From assembly GCF_000189635.1 (NCBI RefSeq), contig NW_002476570.1, positions 186,001 through 250,000 on the forward strand: a DNA stretch of 64,000 bases, given 5' to 3'. Shown here one piece after another: positions 48,244-60,535 of this stretch. A program made the translations under genes and the position numbers. Numbering within the stretch: the stretch's first letter is position 1; every line of letters starts with the position of its first letter. This DNA is from Tetrahymena thermophila SB210. Lineage: Eukaryota; Ciliophora; Oligohymenophorea; Hymenostomatida; Tetrahymenidae. The notes beneath the pieces were generated by a model. It had not been told where the DNA came from and searched no databases. It worked only from the letters and a program-made list of their open reading frames with translations.

Positions 48244-51200
48244 ATGTTTCATCTTTATTGCCTGTCATTTTATAGAAAAATTACATTCTTAGTATGTTTC
48301 TAGTGATTAAGTGTTTATTAATGATGTTGAACTCGTTTCTTACAGCAATCCTTTAGTTCTTAGTTCAACATAGCAATCTGATATTATTACAGTTTATTTT
48401 AATGTTAATTTTTAGAATACTCCCAAGATTATTGTAGGATATAAATACATAGATTACGATCACAATTCAAATTAGAAGAGTTTTGAAATGGTTGTGAGCA
48501 ATATAAATACAAATAGCTTTCAATTGTAATTTATAAAGTACTAAGATACTAAAGTTTATAGAATTATAGCTACTTATGTTGCTATAGATAGTAATTATGC
48601 TTATCAAAATTAAGTCACTTTAAATTTTTAACCTTGGCCCTCAAACAATCAGGTTACGGTTAGTACCTAATTCTCAAATTAATCTATAGATGTATCTAAA
48701 GTATAGAGAAAGGCATTCGGATTTATTTAAGGTATTATTTCAAACACTAACTTAGGTAATATTTAAGTTTAAAATATACAAATGACTGTTTAAGTTAGCA
48801 CTAATACCATAGACGTAACAGCTATTTAAAATGATTCTTAGTAATGTATTACTCAAATAAAAGTAAACTACTTAGAATTTTATGTAAATATTACAAATCC
48901 TTACTATGATCTTAAAATAATTGTTGATTCTACATATTTGGTAAATAAATCTTATAATATTGGCGTGTATCCTTCATAAGCAACTTTAGATTTTAATAAT
49001 AATGCTGATATTTAAGGGGTAGTAATAGCTTTGACTTCTTATAATGTTCCCTTAACTACTTATTCTGCTAGACTAAATATGACACTTGTAAGTTACACAG
49101 CTTCTAATAAGATTTTAAATTACTAGTATTAAACATGGGTAGATACTGTAATTTATAGTTTTGGATCAACTATTGCAGTTTTTAAAATGATTGACTGTTC
49201 ATCAAATACAAACAACCCTGTAAATCATTCTGCTAATCAGTAATGTGTTAGTTAGTGTCCATAAGGATTCTCATTAAAAAAGAGAGATGCTTCTTAAGGC
49301 TTTTCTTATTGCCAAATCAATTCTTGTTCAGTAGCAAAATGTTAATTATGTAATTCAAACGGAGGATGCATTTTATGCTCACCATAAATGTATCTTTTTA
49401 ATTATTAGTGCTATGCTTCATAACCTCCTCAAACATATTGTGATAATTAATTGAATTGTTATAGTTGTTTACCTTAATGCAAAAGTTGTAATAATAGCAG
49501 TTCTTGTACATCTTGTTTTAATTAATATTAATTTAATGGAATTTGTTATGATAAAAAGCCTAATAATACTTACTGTGATTAAAATTAAGTATGTACAAAA
49601 TGCTAAGATAGTTCATGTAGTAATTGCGATTCATAAAATGTTTGTATCTCTTGCAATTAATAAAATCCTTACTATTTTTAAAATAAATGTTACCCTGCTT
49701 AGTAAGACTACACTTATTGTGACTCCTCCAATATTTGCTTTTCTTGTAATCCTCTCTGCCTATATTGTTCTGGACCTAATAGTAATTAATGTATTCAAAG
49801 TTGCTCAAATGGTTTTGTCTTAATTAATAATAAATGTCAGTGTCTATAGGCAGGGTTTGGCTATGATCCAGTTAACTAAAATTGTGTACAATGCAAATAA
49901 AACTTATGTGCTGATTGTTATGGAGATTACACACAATGCCAACAATGCTAACCAGGATCGGCATTCAATCCATCAAATAATTAATGTGAATGCTCTGATC
50001 CATTATATTATTTCGATATATTCTTTTAAAAATGTAAAAAAAGCTCAGTTGCAAATTGTAAAGTATCTTCAAAAACAATAGATTAATGTATCTAATGTAA
50101 TGATGGCTACTTTTTAAATAAAAGTTCAGGTTAATGTACATATTGTACCAATAAAACCTTTACAGATAATTAAAACATATGTAGGCTTTAATGTAGGTAG
50201 AATTGCCTTGTATGTATAAATGCAACTGATTGCATTTAAGAAGAAGGTGCTAACAATAGCAATCAAAATAATAATAATAATAACAGTAATAATAATAATG
50301 GTAATAATGGCTCATCTGGTTAAGTAAAAAACTGTCATTATTCATGTGATAAATGTTCTTAGTCTAACTCCCCTAATTCATGTTTAACTTGTGCTTCACC
50401 TTCTACTAGAGTATATAATCCTTAATCATTTTAATGTCTTTGTAAGGTAAGTTACATAGATGATGGAAATGCTGATTGCTAAGAGTTAGTAGATTTAGAT
50501 AGCTCCATTTTCAATTCTTATCAAGTAGCTTTCTATATTTCTTTTGCTTTATAGAGTATTTTCGTGCTTGGAATCAACTCCACTAACTATTAACACATTC
50601 TCATTATTTAACAATATATTTATTTATTAACTTTCTTCCCTTCTTTCAACAAAAACTTACAATTCTATCAACTTATATCTCTCTTCCGATATCTAAGTAT
50701 ATTTACCTTATTCGAGAACATATAGCTTATTTCTAAAGCATCTTATTCTCTAAATTTATTAATTATATTTACTTCCGTCCTTGCTGTTAGTGTATTGATA
50801 GCCTATACATTTCACTTTGCTCGATTTTCGTTTGCCTATGCAAGTTATTTTAAATGGAACTTGATTTTTCTTTCTTCAAGAATAATCTCTCTTTTTTCAT
50901 TTGTATTAATTTTTAATGTTTTCCTCAAATAATAATAGTATACAGATTCTCTAACCTTAACTGTAGTCTTGATATACTTATTTTTCTATTTTATAAAAAC
51001 AATATTACATATAAAAGGAATAATGAATGAGAATAATTAATTGTAAGAGAATTGTAATGCCTCTGGTTAATTAGACAATTCAACAAATCTCAAAAAAAAT
51101 ATAAATCTAAAATCAGCACTAGAAGTTTCTATGGAAAAACCTTAGTCAACTCCAGTTTAAAATTAATAAAATGTAGAAATAGAAATGATATAAAATTTTA

Positions 51201-51886
51201 CATAATAACAGGCCTTAATTTAATCAAGAAATAAAAAAAAATTCATTTCTCCTTACTAAACTTTATTCTGTGAATTGGATCTAGAAATAAAATTCTCAAA
51301 GTACTTCTGGCTAATTGTAGAAATAAAAAATATAATAGTAGGCTTTATAATAGGATATTTTGGTGATAATATCTGGGCATATTATATCCTACCTGCAATT
51401 TCATTTATAAATATTATAATTCACTCATTCAATAAAACATAAACTGATTCTAAAAAAAGGAACTTAGTTTTCTTTATTGAAAGCATAGTCTTAATTATTT
51501 TATCCTTCTTCTGCTTCTACATTAGCTTAGAAAACTAATAAAGCGATTAAAGCAAAATAATTATTCTGATTATATCTTGCTGTATCTTTATTATATCTAT
51601 TTCAATTATTATTTTTCACATAGCTATAATCTTAGATTATCTTAAAGACAAATTAGATTCTAAAAATACTAATAAATTACATATTTAGAATTAAACAAAC
51701 CATCCTTAATGCAACATGAGAATGCAAAACTACTTTACAAAAGGTAAAATTTTAATAAATAAATAAACAAATAAAGTTTTAACACGTATTTTTGTAAAAT
51801 TAGATTAAATAAACGCTATTCTTGATTAACCATCCTATTTTTCTAACAGTACATCATCAAGAAAAAAAAGAAGAAATAATTTTTGA
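48244..51886 (+). CDS. H-type-lectin-like, cysteine-rich protein with C-terminal multi-pass membrane domain (about 1,190 aa), short-stalk form
   Basis: The main frame is open from before 48287 to TGA 51884-51886. One phase-1 intron at 51744-51803 (60 bp) lies at the same place as in the giant gene. The N-terminal region matches the other lectin genes (TPKIIVGYKYIDYDHN, ATYVAIDS). Fewer than ten cysteine-rich units follow, then an Asn-rich spacer (a run of AAT codons near 50266-50310), a cysteine pair motif, several membrane helices from about residue 760, and a basic tail (SSRKKRRNNF). The start is uncertain. The ATG at 48244 begins a signal-peptide-like frame, but it is one position out of phase with the mature region at about 48283-48290, so a frameshift or unseen splice is needed. 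Predicted surface receptor; the function is inferred. Confidence 0.8.
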
Positions 51887-53350
51887 TTATACATAAATAA
51901 ATCCTCATTCATTTTAACTATTATTTAATATTATTTTCTTTTAAACTAAATATGAATAGTAGCTTTATGTTAAATTATTATTTTACATTATTAGCAATTA
52001 AATAAAAACCCATTTCTAAATTTTCTAAATTAATAATAAAAGCCTTATAATAATTTTTCTAACAAGCTTTTATCAATACTTTAAGTTCTAAAATAAAAAG
52101 TTAGCAAACAAATAACGATATAAAAAATACTAATTATACTAGTTTAAAAATTTAATATAAATTCTAATAAAAAATATAAATAAAATATTTAATTAAATTT
52201 AGTTTTAAATCTCAAATAATTTAAAAATTTTATGAATTTTATTAATTATCTTTTGTCAATATTCCTGTAAATATTTTGTATCCTAACACTCCTTTTAATT
52301 ATAATAATAGATATAGAATAAAAATTTACTTTACATAATACTAGCTATCTGCCTTTTATATTCCTGCATTTGAAATATCACCAATTCAAATATATTTATT
52401 GCTGATATTCCAAATGATTTTACATTACTAATAAAATTTTTAATCTTCTTCTTCTTTGTTATTTCCTAGTAATTATTATTTTTAACAGAATTTATAAGAT
52501 TTATCTCAATACATAATACTTTTTAGAAATTTAAAAGTTAAAGTTTTTTTAATGAAATAAAATATTATTAACTAAAAAATAAAAATTTTATTGTTCATTT
52601 AAATTGAATGGAGTATACTATTATGCCTTTTATCCTTTAAATTTTATAATTTTAAATAAATTTTATCATTTTAAGCAAAAGAATTTATATTAAAAATTAA
52701 AAAGCTGATGTTTGCTTTGTTTAATATGTAAACAAAATTATATCGTATAAATTCTATAAACAAAAAAGCATCTAGAATGCTCCTAAAAATCTTTTATGTA
52801 AATACTAATCTTAAATAGGAAAGGCTATAATATCTTAACAAATTCTATTATAAAATTGAAGATACTTATATTTTTATCGAAAATTTCAATATTAATGTTA
52901 ATTATAATTAATTTTAATTTAAACTTTAACCTTAAAAACAATCAAAAAGTATATTTTATAAATACAAAAATATAAATTAAACAATATTTTATCTTAAACA
53001 ATTTTGGAATTTGTATTTTCCTTTCTATTAAATTTATTTCATTTATATGATTTTGAAAAAAATTGTATATATGATTGAGAATGACATTATTTTAATAATT
53101 TTATTTCTTCAATATAGATTTAGATCTTTTATTTACCGCTTATAAAAACATTAATTAACTAATCTACTAATTCTATGGTATATTTTAACATAGATAAAAG
53201 TAATATATGTTTGGCACTTTATTAATTTCGATATACAGATTTATGTATCAAAAAAATGAAATTTAAATTTGATTAATCAATTTATATTAAATTGATTAAA
53301 AAATAATAAAATTAATATTGATAAAAAACTAAATCATAGAATTAATAAAA
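51887..53350. other. Intergenic, AT-rich
   Basis: About 1.5 kb of spacer. One frame is free of TGA throughout, but its translation lacks glycine almost entirely and looks like random AT-rich sequence, so I do not call a gene. Confidence 0.5.
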
Positions 53351-53755
53351 ATGAACTCAAAACCTTTATTACTTGGTTCTTTACTTGCAATCATCGCATT
53401 CAGTGGATACTTGTTGATTTCTGAAAAAACTTTAGTTAATTCTGATAGTGAACGTGCCACCTTTAGTGAATGGCAATAATGTTTAAAAGAAAAATGGAAT
53501 CCATTTTGTAACTAAACTAAAGATCCTTAAGAAATTTAAAAATGCAATAATGTCTATAGCGGTATTACTTAGTGTGAAGTTCATAATGACGCTTGCAATA
53601 GATTTTTCATCTACTTTGAAGAGCCTGAAGAAGATGCTCCTCTCCCTGATTGCTTTTACTAATGTACTAAAGCATGCCAATAGTTTGCTACAGGTGATAT
53701 TTATGCTGAAACTAATTACTAAATTTAACATTATGAGTGTGCTTACAAAAATTGA
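53351..53755 (+). CDS. Small secreted cysteine-rich protein (134 aa)
   Basis: ATG 53351 to TGA 53753-53755, 135 codons, no intron. The first about 20 residues (MNSKPLLLGSLLAIIAFSGY) are a signal peptide. The mature part has nine cysteines (in WQQC, PFC, KCNN, TQC, DACN, PDCF, YQC, KACQ, YECAY) and an acidic patch (FEEPEEDAPLPDC). G+C content rises clearly over the neighbouring spacer. The context fits a secreted disulphide-bonded peptide. I do not recognise the family. It lies upstream of a minus-strand phosphoesterase gene whose 3' end faces it, 435 bp away. Confidence 0.85.
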
Positions 53756-54190
53756 GTGAATATATATTCAAAAATAATATAAATATATTAATATTATTAT
53801 AAAAAAACAATTTATAATTTATATATAATTATATTTAATAATTTTTAGAATTAATCAATAAAGAAATATTTTATTTTATTTCATCTATTAAAAATAATTA
53901 TGCCTTTTATTTATTTATTAAGTCTATTCACCTCATCTAATCATATTAAAATTTTAAAGATTATTAAGCAACAAAAATAAGTTGATTTATTTGCCAAATT
54001 TTTATTCTTTCAAACAAAAATTTAAAGTATTTGGTGTATAAATTGAAAATAAAAATACACTTTTTAACTAATTATTTCATTCTAAATCTTATTTCTTTGG
54101 TATATTAATCAAGAAAATTAAAATTTACATAAAATTTAAAACAATAATTTATTAACATAAAAAATAAAGATTTAATAGTTTGATTTACAA
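53756..54190. other. Intergenic between converging genes
   Basis: AT-rich 3' flanks of the small cysteine-rich gene and the first phosphoesterase gene. Nothing else recognised. Confidence 0.6.
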
Positions 54191-55690
54191 TCAAGAAGAT
54201 AGATGTTTCATTTCAATTTCTAAAAATGAGGCATAATCTCTGAAAGTTTTAATATTTTTACCACAATGAGGATCGTTTGACCTATATTCTTTGCACATTC
54301 TTTTGACTTTTGAAACAACAGTAGGTTTAATGTTTCTTGAATAAATTTGAGCTACTTCAGGTTTAGTTGGAGGAGGAATATAAGCTAATTATGTAGGACA
54401 ATCAGTTCTAGGAGAAGTTCTATTAATAATGTCATCAAATGTTGCTGCCCATTCAGTTCTCTTAGAGAAGTTGTATTCTAGATTGAAAATCTTCATTACA
54501 GTTGAAATAATAGAACTGTGTTCGAATTAAGAAGTGTTAAATGGTTTCTACTATTGTTGAGGCTCTTTAATTAGCAATCCTTTCTCAATCCAAGGAGAAA
54601 TAACAATTGTAGGTACTCTGATACCAAGTCTATCAAAATTAAATCCTTCTGCATTCACTTTACCATCAGGATTAGGCACACCTTCTTGAGGAGGAGGTAC
54701 ATGATCATAAAAACCGCCATGCTCATCATAAGTAATGATAAAGAGGGTTTCATTCCATTTAGGTCCATTTCTAAGAGCTTCATAGACATTCTTCATCAAT
54801 CTTTCACCTTCTTTAACACTATGATCAGGATGTTAATCATTTGGTAATCCAAATGATCTAGTATTATTCATATTAGGTCTAACAGTTTCAGTAGGATTGA
54901 TGAATGTATAGTTAGCTAAATTGCCATTTTGAGCATCAGTATAAAACTATTCCATTTATGCTACTTTTGCAGTGTTATTGAAATTTTAATTAAAATATTC
55001 AATCCAAAGGAACCACTCTACTGGATCATCTTCATAATAATATTTCCATGAGAGGCCATTTTTTTCAAGAACTTCCTAGAGAGTAGTATTCTTTATTTAT
55101 CCTCTTTCTTATTCGTTATCTACACATCCATCACAAGTTCCCATATGAACAAACATTCTATTAGGATTAGTACAACCAGGATAGCTGGAAAAGTAATGAT
55201 CAAATAGAGCAAATTCGTTTGCAAGGGTACTTAAGATAGGTATGTCTTAAGGCAAGAAGCTAGTCATTTCAGTCAAACCATCATCTCCTTCTCTTTCAGC
55301 AGCAGCTACAAATCCCAACATATTAGGCTGTTACTTTAAAGAAGAATGATTTACACAAGGATCTTCAGAATTAGAATCTTAAGGCTTGTATACACAGTTA
55401 AATATTCTTTCTGTTGTAGTTTATGGCTCATGCCCAGGATCATAGGCACTGCAATCTTAAGCATTTGGCTAAACACATATTTTAGTTCCATTCAAAGAAA
55501 AATTACATTCATTTCCTGTTAAGCCGTTAACATTCTTATTACCATATTAGCCTCCAAGAGTCATCCATCCTAGTAGATGATCAAAAGAACGATTTTCCAT
55601 CATCAAAACAACAATATGTTTAATTGGTAATTTTTTAGCAGTTAACTAGACCACTAAAATTAAGAATACTAGAGGAGAAAATTTTTTCAT
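54191..55690 (-). CDS. Secreted phosphoesterase, phospholipase C/acid phosphatase family (499 aa), copy 1
   Basis: ATG at 55688-55690, TGA complement at 54191-54193, 500 codons without an intron. Residues 1-18 are a signal peptide. The family (Pfam phosphoesterase, bacterial-type non-specific phospholipase C and acid phosphatase AcpA) is recognised by three motifs: [14 protein letters not shown] at residues 25-38, [16 protein letters not shown] near 320-335, and [12 protein letters not shown] near 355-367. FEHSSIIS follows. These contain the expected metal and catalytic residues (Glu/Asn near the N-terminus, Asp-Glu and His centrally). Many N-x-S/T sites and cysteines fit secretion. It should hydrolyse phosphodiester or phosphomonoester bonds of phospholipids outside the cell or in a digestive vacuole. 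It is the first of three genes on this strand, and its central 500-600 bp are nearly identical to copy 2. Confidence 0.93.
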
Positions 55691-56640
55691 TTTTGATCAA
55701 TTATAAATTAATTTATTTTGATATTTATTATATTGATTTAAATTGTACCATCATATATTTATTTGAATAAAATATGCTACTTTCTATGATTTTTATATTA
55801 TACTTATCAATAATAATTACTTACTATAAATATAAATATCTATTATTGCTCAATAAATTTTATTAATCAATATGATATGTGGTCAAATCGTTGAGACTTC
55901 CAACAAATTTACATTAAATAATAATAAATTATAATCTATTTCCTAAAAGTTTTATTTACAACCAACAATAAGTTATCATCTTTTATCATTGTATTTTTAA
56001 AACTAAATAGATGTTATGTTTAAAAGAAGCTATATTTTCTTTTAAACTTAAATTAATATTTAGACAATCACAAAAAAGGGATAATTTTATTTTTTAAGGC
56101 AATCAGGAATCAATATTTTATGATCAAAATAAAACATAAAATATTTAGCAACAATATTTAAATCCATGAATGAATCTTCTTACTATTAAGAATTTACAAT
56201 TTATTTTTTTAATCATTAAGGATACCATGCTTCTTTTGAAATTTTTTAAATAAAAATTTTATATTTGCAAATCAAGGAAAATAAAAGTTGTATATTTTGA
56301 AAAAAAAAGATTAAAAGCATTTATTTACATTTAAAAAATAATTAATTTTCAAATCAAAATTTTTTTTAGAAATCAAATATTATTTAATTTACAATTAATT
56401 TATAGTTTTGGAATATAACTTAAAAAAATTCTTATTTCAATTTAAATCTAATACTACCAGTAAGTAGAACAACTAATATAAAATAGATCATCAAATTAAA
56501 ATCAGTCATTATACTTTTACTTACAAAAAATTAATTTAACATATTTTAATTTATTCGATTCATCTAATAATTTTATTAATTTAGTTAGATTATGAAAAAT
56601 TAAATTTTAAAAATGATGCTTTTATAATATTTTAATTTCT
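55691..56640. other. Upstream region of phosphoesterase copy 1
   Basis: The first about 50 bp before the start (around tttgatcaattataaatta) resemble the same region upstream of copy 2, so the promoter/leader is duplicated too. The rest is AT-rich without a gene. Confidence 0.5.
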
Positions 56641-57352
56641 AAAAAGTTTTCATATCCTCTAAAATTTAACATTTTCACCACATTAGAAGTAGTTTGGATT
56701 TTATTCTTTGCAAATTATTTTTACTATTTCTATAGCTGTGAGCTTGAAATTTCAAGAATATATTCTTTCAATCTCAGCTTTTAATGAGAGAGAAAGATAA
56801 ATTAAATAAACAAGACAGAAGTTTAGTTTTAGAAATATGATCTTCATAGCAAATCATTCTATTTTCTTTGAGAAATAATATTTAAGACTCAATTATTTCA
56901 TTTTTAAGTTAATCTAGCTAAAATTGAATTGAGATGTGTTAAAAAATTTTTTACCAAGGTTTAGCCTCATTTATTAATTAGCCTTTTCTATCCATGATTA
57001 TTCAACTCTAATTCAAAGTCTTTCTAAATTAAATCATTCAGCATTGATTTTACCATTTGGATTAGAATTTAAAAATTATTTAAACGAATTTTATAAAAAG
57101 ACAATCAATAGGTTAATTTTTATAATAACATCTCCATAAAAAGTCATTTTTTTGAAGAACTTCTTATAAAGTAGTGTACTTAATTTAATTAATGTTTTAG
57201 CTATTTAAAACAACCTTGAAAATTTCCTATAGGAATAATTATTATGTTTGGATTAATGCATCTAGTATAGATAGTGCTGTAATAAAAGTAGGTTTTTAGG
57301 GTAAAAAGCCCACTTATCTCAGTCAAACCACTTTATCAATATCTCTTGGCTG
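56641..57352 (-). pseudogene. Decayed phosphoesterase copy
   Basis: The stretch is recognisably homologous to the phosphoesterase genes, closest to copy 3 at 60571-61650. Shared pieces include ttttttaccaaggtttag (about 56947-56964), caatcaataggttaat (57103-57118) and a gtaaaaagcc...ctcatctcagt-like run near 57300-57330. It has many small indels and substitutions. It also lacks the stretch that encodes the [11 protein letters not shown] active-site segment and its surroundings (about 300 bp), and both ends are missing. It cannot encode an enzyme. It lies between functional copies 1 and 2. Confidence 0.85.
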
Positions 57353-57932
57353 TATCAACAAATATAATTTAATATTTTAAATCCTTATCATATTAATTTA
57401 TTTTTATTCTAAATTATTAATTATTTTTTATACTATGTCATTTAGTAAATCCAAAATATCTACTAAAATAATTGTGATTTCTTTCATTAAATATGAATCA
57501 GAAATAAATTTTTTCAAATATTTATCTATTCACCAATTATACCTTATTTTTTCAACAATATTTTAGATATAAATGTTAAATTTTTTACTTTGATATTTAC
57601 ATTTTATACATTCTTAGATTTTTAGTTTATTAAAATTTAGAAAATTATAAAATTTGTAAATTAAAGTAATTAAAATTAATCCATTTAGAATTAAAAAAAA
57701 TTAACATTTTTGAATATATTATTAAGTAATAGAATTATTTACCAAATTTGTATGTTTCAAATAAAAAATTGAAGTTTTTCTAATATAAATTGAAAATAAA
57801 AATATGATCATTAATCAATTTATTTCATAATTTTATTATTTATGTTAACCAAACATAGTTTTATGTTATATAAAATACAAAATATTAATCAACAAACATA
57901 AAAAATATAAAATTCAATAGTTTTATTGACAC
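57353..57932. other. Intergenic between pseudogene and phosphoesterase copy 2
   Basis: AT-rich; no recognisable feature. Confidence 0.5.
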
Positions 57933-59432
57933 TCAAGAGGGTAAGTGCTTCATTTCAATTTCTAAAAATGAGGCATAATCTCTGAAAGTTTTAATATTTT
58001 TACCACAATTAGGATCATTTGGCTTAAATTCTTTGCACATTCTTTTTACTTTTGAAACAACTGTAGGTTTAACGTTTCTTGAATAAATTCTAGCTATTTC
58101 AAAGTTAGTTGGAGGAGGAATATAAGCTAATTAAGTAGGACAATCAGTTCTAGGAGAAGTTCTATTAATAATGTCATCAAATGTTGCTGCCCATTCAGTT
58201 CTCTTAGAAAAGTTGTATTCTAGATTGAAAATCTTCATTACAGTTGAAATAATAGAACTGTGTTCGAATTAAGAAGTGTTAAATGGTTTCTACTATTGTT
58301 GAGGCTCTTTAATTAGCAATCCTTTCTCAATCCAAGGAGAAATAACAATTGTAGGTACTCTGATACCAAGTCTATCAAAATTAAATCCTTCTGCATTCAC
58401 TTTACCATCTGGATTAGGCACACCTTCTTGAGGAGGAGGTACATGATCATAAAAACCGCCATGCTCATCATAAGTAATGATAAAGAGGGTTTCATTCCAT
58501 TTAGGTCCATTTCTAAGAGCTTCATAGACATTCTTCATCAATCTTTCACCTTCTTTAACACTATGATCAGGATGTTAATCATTTGGTAATCCAAATGATC
58601 TAGTATTATTCATATTAGGTCTAACAGTTTCAGTAGGATTGATGAATGTATAGTTAGCTAAATTGCCATTTTGAGCATCAGTATAAAACTATTCCATTTA
58701 TGCTACTTTTGCAGTGTTATTGAAATTTTAATTAAAATATTCAATCCAAAGGAACCACTCTACTGGATCATCTTCATAATAATATTTCCATGAGAGGCCA
58801 TTATTTTCAAGAACTTCCTAGAGAGTAGTATTCTTTATTTATCCTCTTTCTTACTCATTAGCTACACATCCATCACAAGTTCCCATGTGAACAAACATTC
58901 TATTAGGATTAGTACAGCCAGGATAACTTACAAAGTAATGGTCAAATAGAGCAAATTCGTTAGCAAGAGTACTTAAGATAGGAATATCTTAAGGCAAGAA
59001 GCTACTCATTTCAGTCAAACCATCAGCTCCTCCTCTTTAAGCAGCAGCTACAAATCCTTACATATTAGGTTATTACTTTAAAGAAGAGTGATTTACACAA
59101 GGGTTATCAGACTTAGAATCTTAAGATTTATATTCGCAATTAAAAATTCTTTCTGTTGTTGTTTGTGGACCATGTCCAGGATCATAGGCACTGCAATCTT
59201 AAGCGTTTGGCTAAACACATATTTTTGTTCCATTCAAAGAAAAATTACATTCATTTCCTGTTAAACCAGTTACATTTTTATTACCATATTAGCCTCCAAG
59301 AGTCATCCATCCAAGCATATGATCAAAAGAACGGTTTTCCATCATCAAAACAACAATGTGTTTAATTGGTGATTCTTTAGTAGCCAATTGAACCACTAAA
59401 AATAAGAAAATTAAAGCTGTAAATTTATTCAT
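57933..59432 (-). CDS. Secreted phosphoesterase, phospholipase C/acid phosphatase family (499 aa), copy 2
   Basis: ATG at 59430-59432, TGA complement at 57933-57935, 500 codons, no intron. It has the same domain plan and motifs as copy 1: a signal peptide ([15 protein letters not shown]), [16 protein letters not shown], the YDEHGGF active-site motif and [10 protein letters not shown]. From about 58131 to 58800 it differs from copy 1 by only a few bases, while both ends of the gene are more diverged. That is the pattern expected after gene conversion. The predicted function is the same as for copy 1: extracellular or vacuolar lipid phosphoesterase. Confidence 0.93.
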
Positions 59433-60535
59433 TTTTGAGCAATTGTAAATTAATTTACTTTAATATTTATTATATTAATTGGATATTTATCTTCATTAAT
59501 TTAGATGATTTAGATGTATTAATTTTTATTAAATTTTACATTATTCTTATCAATAATAAATGCCCACCATAAATATTAAACCTCTTTTGTTACTCATTAA
59601 ATTTTATATTGAGTGTGTTAGGTGGTTAAATAATACACACCACATACAAAAATACCTTACATAATAATAAATTTTATATAAGACTTAATAGGTCTCTTAT
59701 TTATAATATATAACAAGTAAGCATCTTTTATCATGTTCTTTTAAACGCTTTTTAAAATTTCAATCATTAGAATAAAATAAAATTTAAAGTTTAAATAAAA
59801 TATTTTAATATTTTAATCCCACATTTTAACTTGTTACATTTTTTTATTAGTAATTTATTATTTAAAGATGCTCTAAATAAAGATATTTTAACTCAATAAA
59901 ATTTTGAAATTCTAAATCTTTTTTAAAAAAATTATCTATTTGATTAACCTAACACTTAGATAAATAAGTATTTAGACTATCATATCAAAGGTATAATTTA
60001 ATCATTTTTAATAAATACTTAATCAAAAATGAACGAATAAAATATTAAGTAGTAATTTTTATAAAAAATTTTCTACCTATTTTTATAAAAAAATAGATGA
60101 TTCCTATTTCTGATAATCAATAAGTTATTCAATATTTTTAAATGAAATATATTTGAATAAATAATTTAAATTAGTAAATTTAAGATTATAAATGATTGTA
60201 TATTTTTGATAAAAAACACCAAAAATATTTAACTTAGATTTATACCAATTTTAGTTTACAATTTAAAAAATTTAGTAATTACTATACATTCTTTTACATT
60301 TATTTATTTATTCTAAATTTTTTGTTTTGATATTGAAATTAAAATCCTTATTTAAACTTACTATTAATAAATCAAGAAGTAGATCAAAAAATATAAAATA
60401 GGTTAACGAATAAAAACGAATAAATATTCTTCTACTTATAAATATTTACTTTTACATATTTTGATTTTAATATATATTATAAATTTTTTTATCACAAATA
60501 TTATTAATAAATATAGATTATAAAAAATGATATTT
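59433..60535. other. Intergenic between phosphoesterase copies 2 and 3
   Basis: About 1.1 kb of AT-rich spacer; a leader-like segment next to the start of copy 2 matches that of copy 1. Nothing else seen. Confidence 0.5.

Noticed and set aside
51841-53259. A frame of more than 470 codons without TGA after the short-stalk lectin gene
   Set aside because: Its translation is almost devoid of glycine and dominated by N, K, I, F, L, Y and Q, with no G+C rise. Runs of this size are near what chance allows in such AT-rich DNA with one stop codon.
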